A DNA stretch of 64,000 nt. Source: Galerina marginata. Its lineage: Eukaryota; Basidiomycota; Agaricomycetes; Agaricales; Galerinaceae. Position numbers and translations under genes: made by a program. The stretch lies in contig JAECYW010000004.1 of the NCBI GenBank assembly GCA_023014335.1, positions 1 to 64,000 on the forward strand. Direction: 5' to 3'. Positions 57,072 to 64,000 of the stretch are shown here, in pieces; the stretch's first letter is position 1; each line of letters begins with the position of its first letter. A model generated the notes under the pieces. That model ran no database searches, was not told where the DNA came from, and saw only the letters and a list, made by a program, of their open reading frames with translations.

Positions 57072-57233
57072 ATGAGCGCTTCCGACGTAAACGGGAGCCA
57101 GCCGTCTCTATCGAAAGATATTTGGATTGTTCTAGCAAGTTTAGTAAGTAACATGCTATTTGTAATGACTGTAGGGTCCCCATTCGTTTATCTTATCTGG
57201 TATGCAACGAAGCAACGACGAAGACGATTTTGA
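57072..57233 (+). CDS. Possible 53-residue single-pass membrane peptide
   Basis: ATG AGC GCT opens a 53-codon frame. A polar N terminus (about 16 residues) is followed by one hydrophobic segment (IWIVLASLVSNMLFVMTVGS, then PFVYLIWYA) and a basic end KQRRRRF. This is the pattern expected of a small membrane peptide with a cytosolic positive tail. The frame also extends upstream to an ATG at 57000. There is no family match and no splicing evidence, so chance is not excluded. Confidence 0.3.
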   Translation: MSASDVNGSQPSLSKDIWIVLASLVSNMLFVMTVGSPFVYLIWYATKQRRRRF

Positions 57234-59093
57234 AACTACTTAACGCCACAGGCTGGGCAAAGGCCGGGTGCTGTAGCGCTGACGGGACGGATCAAACACG
57301 GCCCGCTCACTAGGCTACGCCATGATCCCACCGTGCACGGTCTCTGGCAATAACATTTCCTATCCGTCCATCCAATCATTTGACGACCAACCCTACAACC
57401 TTAAAAATTACACCAAACCCGCCTCCTTGTCCACCTCAAAATCGGCCTGTGTAGGCGTGAACTTGGCGTGAACCCGCCTCACCTCCCCTGGGCCTCACTG
57501 ACACAGATGTATCCACCGAAACCGAAACGATTGACTGCATCGCGTCCTCACACACTCTTCTGCATCACGACGGGCAACCCGCGCTCGACACTGGGGCAGG
57601 ATTAGGCGATAAATATGCGAACAGATAGAGTTGAGGCTGACTGCGTGTGTCGGACAGGTCGACAAAGAAGGGGCGGGCTGCTATTGAGGGCGGTGTGAAA
57701 CAAAAGTCAGAACTACTGTCGTGCAGCTGCTCCAGTCTGCACCTGCTGCTACCACTAGTCCGCCAGCACCCTCGCTGCCACCGCTAAACGGCGCCTTGAC
57801 CAACCCTCGCCTTTGACATCTCCCCCCTGCGTGACTGGCTACTAGGAAGGAGTCGATGCGTACATCTTGCACAGTTGACGTGCATCCCTGAAAATGCCTG
57901 GGATGTTGCAGTGAGTTCTACGTTCTTTCCCATTTCCTTGAGTTCGTTTTCTTACTCTTTGAATCTTTCTTATTGGCAGGTCCTTACGATGTCTGTCTGT
58001 CTACCAAACCGCTACTGTGTGAGCGACAATGGCAAAGGGTTGGTGTTAACGCAGGCCTCGGACCGGTTAGTGCTCCTGTGACGAGCCCCATCGGTTTGGG
58101 AAGATCTAGGCGCAGCTCGTATTTCTTGAAAACGACTCAGGATTAGCTTACGGTATGCTCATAGGAGCGGTCATATTATATGTAAGTTGTAGCCTTCTTT
58201 CTTCGTGTCTCCTACATATACTCCCATAGGTACTGTCATATTCCTGACCGTATTTCATATAGGATGACTTAGTAGTTTCAATGCCGATGACACGTATTCG
58301 CTGATTGCGTCCTTGTTCCCGACACCCGCCTGCGTCTATGAGCTCCCGTCTTCACTTCTGCTGTTTTTCTTGCAAGTTAAAACGTGGGCCTGGCGTGCTT
58401 CTCACTGGCAATTTCTTTTCTATACGTATAAATATCGGTGCTCAGGTAGCTACAACCTACAGCTTAGGCGTATCTCGTCGTCACCCTCGAGCGTTTTTTA
58501 GCGCCTCCGCACTTAGCGTCTTGCTTGCAACTTACCCTCTCCTTCTTCTTGACTGATTCTCTTCCTCGTCAATCTCCTTCGTTCTGGTAGATGCTGATGC
58601 TGTATATCTTACTCTTAATTTCTTCATCTTGTCCGGCTTAGGACCAAATTGCCGTTGCGGCTATGAGAGGCACTTGTCAAATATGCCCCTAGCGGCAAAA
58701 TTTCCAAATATAGATCAAACTTCCAAAGCCGAGCTCAGCTTGGTCCGATTTCGCCTCAGATTCTCCTTTTGATTGATTATTGATTTCACAAGCCCCAAGC
58801 CGAGCCCGAGCTGGACCGACTTAGAGAAGTAGCGCGTCAACGTCGAAGGAAAAATTTGTCGGTTTTTCACATGGTTATTTTTATCTCTCTAGGTTCCTAG
58901 CTCTGTGTGCGATACTTGAGGACACGTTAAGGCAGTGACGCTTTGATCGCATGGTAAATAGTATACCCAACTAAGTACGTCTAAGTCAGTATGGGCATCC
59001 GAGGCTCCTCCCATTCCCATCTCTTCTAGGTCCGTTATAACAAGGCAATACCCCCCAATTCACTAGATTAACTGACACTCTAAATTTTTTTAT
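57234..59093. other. No gene recognised
   Basis: GC-rich part at 57250-57880, then AT-richer sequence. Only short frames were found. A pyrimidine-rich plus strand near 58300-58560 has open frames but no motif. Confidence 0.4.
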
Positions 59094-60550
59094 CTAAAAC
59101 GACACATCTTCTGTGGCAAAATGTACAGCTGTTTGCTCCACGGCTGCTTCACGAAGGTTGAACAAGACTCGGCTTGCTAAGACGCTGGACAGCACGGGGG
59201 CAAACCCTATGGACGTTTCTATTAACGGGAGCCTGTTGGAATTGTTACGTTTAGACTTGAAATATAATGAGGGACAGGGACTCACCGCTTGGAACCTCAG
59301 ACAGAGTATGCAGATAAGATAAGTCAGGCCAATACTGCAGAGACGGAAAGATATATAATTAGAAAGGGAGAGTTCAAGGTAGAATGTACGCACATCAAGA
59401 AATAAAAGATCGAGTCTCGAATAAGGATATCGATAAGGCTTTTGCTCTGACGGAAGAAAGAGCCCTGCCAATCTTGACTTTTGGAGCCCTTTCATAAGTG
59501 CCAAGGTGAATAGGAGGCCATCGAATAGGAGCAAAGGGATATAAAAGATGTAAAGGCGGGGAAACTCATTTGAAGATATACAGGATGGTCGTCCGGCGAC
59601 TGAAACTGACCTCGACTGAAAATCCAGCCAAATCAGTCCACATTACCCACCCGGAGACGGCGGATAGAAGGATATAACAAATGATCATCAACGCCAGGAC
59701 CTTCTTGTCACGCATGTAGAGTGCGTATATTCGCAGTTGTAAAATCGCTGCTCTCCGGATCAGGTAATGAAAAAAGCGTATCTTAGGTAGGTTCAAGGAA
59801 CCGACCTTGAGCCAACAATGCGGCCGCCAAACCGGTCCATCCCTCCCAATGCAAGTATTGCCAACCTGAAAAAAATTCAGTACCGTGGTGCTCAATACAG
59901 TTGTTAGGCTTACAGCTAAAAGAGTCCAGAGAGAAACGAAATTCAGTGGAATGGTGGTGCAGTGATCAAGAAATATCATACAACTACATTTGAGGAATAA
60001 CAGTGAGTAAGAGGTTCTGGACACGACGGTGGCTATGGAAAACTTACAGGCACCGTGAGTTTACTTGCAAAGAATGCTAAGACATTTCTTCAGCACTGTG
60101 CTTGCGATCAGTTTAGAGGGGTTTTTACCGTAGTAGCTGAACCTGAACGTGGTTGGTAATTTATCAGTTCGGGTCAGGAAGATATGTAGCGTGAAACTTA
60201 CACGACAGAAAATAAAATATAGTATCGATTCTGGACAAACTGTTTTATTTTAGAGCACATTTTATTCTAAGAACACCAACCATGAAAAATAAAGCCTTGG
60301 GTATGGACCACTGGCTGGCCTATTATGGACGCCAAACGTCATTCGGGTGATTGGAGAGAAAACATTGAGACTTAAGCTTACCCAGATGAGTGTCACCTGT
60401 CAACGACGTTAATTAGGAGGACATTAAAAATGAGGGCCTTGGCTTACCTCTTGATCCAAAGTGATCACTGGTATGTAGGTCGGTTGGTAGGTTCTTTTCC
60501 AATGAAGAAGAATTATAGACGCACCGTAATCATAGAGAAAGATAGAATTT
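59094..60550 (-). CDS. DUF6533 multi-pass membrane protein
   Basis: DUF6533 proteins are multi-helix membrane proteins specific to mushroom-forming fungi, of unknown role. The N-terminal family signature is clear on the minus strand across small exons. One ends at 60525 (LYDY). Then come 60467-60448 (VITLDQE), 60396-60382 (VTLIW, only 15 nt), 60319-60281 (ASQWSIPKALFFM), 60239-60202 (FVQNRYYILFSV) and 60142-60129 (FSYY). Later parts include WQYLHWEGWTGLAAALLAQ, AILQLRIYALYMRDKKVLAL with SAVSGWVMW, PLLLFDGLLFTLALMKG, LIDILIRDSIFYFLM and the end IGFAPVLSSVLASRVLFNLR. The final exon stops at 59094. Two joins remain unresolved: between FSYY and the WQYLHW exon, and between ALMKG and LIDILIRD, where the frame changes without a clear intron. 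The start codon is also not fixed. It may be functional with non-obvious introns, or mildly damaged. Confidence 0.75.
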
Positions 60551-63198
60551 GACGCCACTGGTTGAAGAATTCTTGAGCAGACAAACGTTGGGTAAATCTA
60601 AGAGCATACTTCGCGCAAAATGCGTCGCTTGAATTCCCCGAAATACTTGAAGGAAGAGGGATGGAGAAACACCGAGACCACTCTCGGACATGTTGGATCT
60701 GAGAAGCTTGAGTGTATTCCGAGAGAACTGTGGCCTTTTATCCTTCCCTTTCAAAGATCAACACGACAATTTCGGTTAGACACTCTCAAGATTTCTTCTG
60801 ACTTAGGGACTTATAATTGGCACAGAGGATCATCAACAACCGTTGACGTGCTTCCTAGTCAGTCAATTTTATCCGTCGGACGATACAGGAGTAGCCACCC
60901 AATCTTCGGAAGTAGACATGAAATATACCTCCACTTCTAGGGAGAGGAATTTGGCACGGAAGAGTTTTTCTGTCTCGAGGAAATCGGTTCTTGAGACATT
61001 AACGTACTTTTAATTATGGGACGGACTGGATATGCTTTATCTCTATTCCCATAGCGTTAGAACTCGCGGTTTGGAATGATTCCTGCATACTACGACTCCC
61101 TGCTAAGAACATGATTGACAGTGTGATGCAAGCTGTATACTACATGTAGTTCGAGATATCTAGACGCAACCACCGCGACGTATCAAACGACGGCTTTTCT
61201 GATTGATGATAAGTTAGAAGAGTAGAGTGGCTTCGGGCCTTTTATCACTGGTGTAAATGAGGCGCTTAAAGTTGATAAAGTTTTACCTCCTAACTCCGAT
61301 TTAGTTTTTCCTATACCGAAAAACACTGCCCGTGGAAATGAGCCAAAAATAAGTCAGGATAGAGGGAACTCAAACTTTATCGCTTTTAATACGCGACCAT
61401 AGGCAGCCACTGTTTAAAGCTGCATCCCACTTCCGAAAAAAACGCAACATAGACCTAGGAAATTTTAAACAGCCATACTAGTTGCAAGATATACCAACCC
61501 GCTGTGATTAGTGGATGAGCGTTAGTTCTGGAGGCACAGCTCCAAACGATAGGAGACTTTGTCGTTGTTAGTTCGGCAGTATTCATGTCCGGCAGTTGGG
61601 TCTGTTTTGAGGAGGCGTTGCTGCGCATCGCGCCTCTCTACGACCTATATCATACCGCAATGCCTTCCATTCCCATCATCACCGAAATTTTCCGTGCATT
61701 CTTTGTGTTGAGTTATGGGTGTTCTAGACGCAGTTCATGCCATATTTTTGTTGTGCAAGTCTCACGTCACCGTATCGCCCATAGCCCGACGTTTGGTTTC
61801 TTTCCCCTCTTGTTAGAATAATTGAAAGAGTATGCCAGGGTATTTATTTTCTGGACCGTCGTTGCGCCATTACTGGGCGTTTAGTGTGCCGGTGGAATTG
61901 AATCTTGGAGAAACGATTTTTTAAATTAGACGGAGACACTGGCATCTCTTAATTATCAACTCCTGATAGGATATATCTAAGAGCAACTTTATCAAAATAT
62001 GGAGCTGCAATCAATAGCGTTGGAAGAACGTGCGACTGCTAGTTAATTTTCAGTGCTCTCACGTCTATATATGGCTCGCTATCGTCGTATGTCATTTAAA
62101 GTACAGCAGCAATATTAGCCATTGGCGAAGGGCTTCCAAAAGATCGTACCCTCAACACAATAGAATGCCTGCGAGATCTTCAGCAGATTGCAAAAATAAC
62201 AGCAGCGGTAGAAAATAGAATGACCGTTCGTTTCTGTAGAACTTGGAACATTCAGTCCTTCTGCTACTTTCCAGTGTGAGCTTTCTATGTCGAATTTATT
62301 GCTCATTAAAATAATCCATAATCGTGCTTAAATACTTGAAGGAAAACTCGCGAAGAGTACATCCCAATCCCAAGTGAATTTGTTTGGAATTTGTAGCTAG
62401 CTGCTAATTTTCATCAACATCGTTATTCTTGTAGGTAGTTCTTTCGGACTAGCACTTTCTCAAATAAATTTTACCGCAGCCACGCAGACTGCGGCAAAAC
62501 TTTGGGGGCTCTGGAGGATGAATTTAATCGAGCACCGACTCGGAGAGTAGACCTCAAATTCAAGTTGTAAAATCGGTATTCTTTCATCTTTCTTTCAGCA
62601 CCAGTCCCGTCCGTCCAGAAGCTCCAAATACAACAATTTTAATCCTAGGTGTAAATTATATTGGAATGTTTGAAGTGGTGTGTCGTTGAAAGCGCTGCAT
62701 TTGCCATTTTGGGGACAGAGACGCGTCGCGTCGCGTCAACATGCAATTCAATCACGTGTTTGTTGGGATAAATTTTCGTCTTCCCGCAGATCCCGCCCTC
62801 ACCTACCGACTGTAACCGACATCCACTCTTCGCTGCCTGTTTTTTTCACGTTCGGCTCTCTTTCGATCATATAAGCAGGCCCCACTAACTTGTGGCCTTT
62901 ATTCTTGCTGAAACCTCGATGTATTGAAGACCCCGACGACTCATACGACGTCGCTTGTCTTTTTCGCGTGTCGTCTCGTCCAGGTTTCTAGCTCATCCTC
63001 ATGAGCACTTGGATGCCGTAACACAAGCTCTAGGTGAGCAAACAACGTTTCTGGCATAAACAGTTTTCTAATATCTTCCAAACGAAGCTCGTGTTATGAC
63101 CACCTACTTTGCTGGCCTGCGATTCTTCCGTGCTTACAAGGCCCATGAACGCGCCGATTTTGCTGCTCCCATCGACATTGACATCACAACACGGTTTA
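60551..63198. other. No gene recognised
   Basis: About 2.6 kb of mostly AT-rich sequence with short frames. A 78-codon plus frame at 61585-61821 has no motif. Confidence 0.4.
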
Positions 63199-63440
63199 GT
63201 GAAAGAACGAGGCTACTTAGGTACGCGCGTCTTGATTCGTGCTTCATCTATAGTCGGAGCTGAACACTATTCGTCGTTCTGTAGCTCGCCCACAAACTCG
63301 CCATCGCTGGAATTGCTACATGGGTCCTTGGTGGAGTAACGAGGCGGCTAAGTACGTGCATTTTGGTTCCTTGGTTCTTCTGTAGTCGAAGCTGAGCGCT
63401 TTTCCGCTCTCTGGCTCACTGTTGGCGTTGCTTCTCCCCA
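63199..63440 (+). repeat. Tandem pair of exon-intron-like units, 132-bp period
   Basis: 63199-63310 and 63331-63440 align. Both contain 'aacgaggc', a gtacg(c/t) donor-like site, a pyrimidine-rich stretch, a 'ctatag' or 'tctgtag' acceptor-like end and 'tcg(g/a)agctga'. The layout resembles the reiterated units near 3.3, 3.8, 7.3 and 7.6 kb, although the sequences are not clearly related. Confidence 0.5.
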
Positions 63441-63834
63441 TTCCAACATCCGCTTCCCCACCTGCAAACCTGTCGCGATCATGATGATACTCGTTTAACT
63501 GTCGTACGAACAAGTCTGCTCCTTGGAACGTTTACGCAACCCTCACTCTGGAATTCAACCCCTCGCGCCTTTAAGTTTCAACCGCGCTCTCTTCCTGCCC
63601 CCCTGCCCATCTCTCTAACTCGCTCGTTTTTCTTTTATCCTTCTAAATCAACCCCGTGCAATTTTAATCCCGACCGTGCAACATCTCTTGCCTCAATTAC
63701 ACGACCCACGTCTCTGCCTTGCCTTTCTTTCCCCGCCAACTTTCACCAGGAGTGGATAGAAGATCGACATTGAACATCCAGCCGTCCGGATATTTTCTAT
63801 ATCAGTGTTAGCCTTCACAGTTCAAATTCAGCAT
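63441..63834. other. Pyrimidine-rich upstream region of the right-edge gene
   Basis: CT-rich blocks (63580-63740) typical of basidiomycete promoters and leaders. No coding signal seen. Confidence 0.4.
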
Positions 63835-64000
63835 ATGCGAAATATGCCTTTCTTCAGGGACGAACTCCTGGTGGATGTACGTTTTCTTCCTGTTTATATG
63901 TGGGTCGTGACGACAAAACTGCTTCATTCCAGTTCAATCCTCGTCCGTCACAGCCCCAACGACCGTCTGTTAGAAAGTCCAACCTAGGCCTGCACTACCT
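63835..64000 (+). CDS. 5' end of a gene running off the right edge
   Basis: ATG at 63835 (or in frame at 63844) opens exon 1, ending at 63876 with donor gtacgt. A 56-nt intron ends in cattccag at 63932. Exon 2 is open to the window end. The peptide begins MPFFRDELLVD, then FNPRPSQPQRPSVRKSN and onward, a polar N terminus. Phase-0 splicing, a clean pyrimidine tract and the CT-rich upstream region support a real gene. Product not recognised from 36 residues. Confidence 0.5.

Noticed and set aside
1..64000. Search for retrotransposon, DNA transposon, helitron, CRISPR or biosynthetic-cluster hallmarks
   Set aside because: No reverse transcriptase, integrase, transposase, helicase, large synthase module or regularly spaced repeat array was visible in the translations or the raw sequence.

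Overview
The window looks like chromosomal DNA of a mushroom-forming basidiomycete (Agaricomycetes). Base composition is near-balanced. Genes are split by many GT-AG introns, mostly 45-65 nt. Most recognisable products belong to families expanded in Agaricomycetes: F-box proteins of the 'SQVCPRWR' type, a double WSC-domain protein, an HMG-box regulator, a secreted LPMO-like protein, and orphan families DUF6534, DUF6533 and DUF6593. No tRNA, rRNA, CRISPR, bacterial operon or intact transposon was seen.

Layout. 0-11 kb holds no recognisable intact gene. It is a mosaic of diverged duplications (about 1.5-3.5 kb against 5.6-7.5 kb, a 129-bp duplicated unit near 7.6-8.0 kb, and a GC-rich low-complexity block at 8.6-10 kb that recurs near 20.2-21.1 kb). 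11.2-12.9 kb: F-box gene whose frame is broken by a 10-bp tandem duplication. 13.1-15.1 kb: tandem repeats. 15.4-16.3 kb: complete seven-exon PHO88/SND3 gene (minus strand). 16.6-17.4 kb: unnamed minus-strand gene. 17.5-23.2 kb: gene-poor. 23.3-24.8 kb: decayed F-box gene (minus strand). 26.9-27.8 and 32.9-34.2 kb: two copies of one dispersed repeat. 30.1-31.4 kb: WSC protein with a Thr/Pro tail. 34.3-37.1 kb: SLM1-like BAR/PH protein. 37.1-43.8 kb: gene-poor. 43.9-45.4 kb: HMG-box regulator. 47.4-48.8 kb: DUF6534 membrane protein. 50.0-50.7 kb: unrecognised split gene. 51.8-52.75 kb: LPMO-like protein. 56.1-56.8 kb: DUF6593 protein. 59.1-60.5 kb: DUF6533 membrane protein. A gene enters at the right edge (63.8 kb), and an open frame runs off the left edge.

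How it fits together. The housekeeping genes (PHO88/SND3 for ER membrane protein targeting, SLM1-like for TORC2/PIP2 signalling at the plasma membrane) are intact islands. Between them lie fast-evolving, often damaged lineage-specific genes and duplicated debris. The sequence does not suggest one pathway linking the genes. The most unusual signals are reiterated exon-intron units in the first 8 kb, genes with single clean lesions (F-box, DUF6534 splice acceptor, DUF6593 frame), and the repeat families. I found no convincing new multi-gene system. All gene models were made by hand from splice signals and remembered family motifs. No database search was run.
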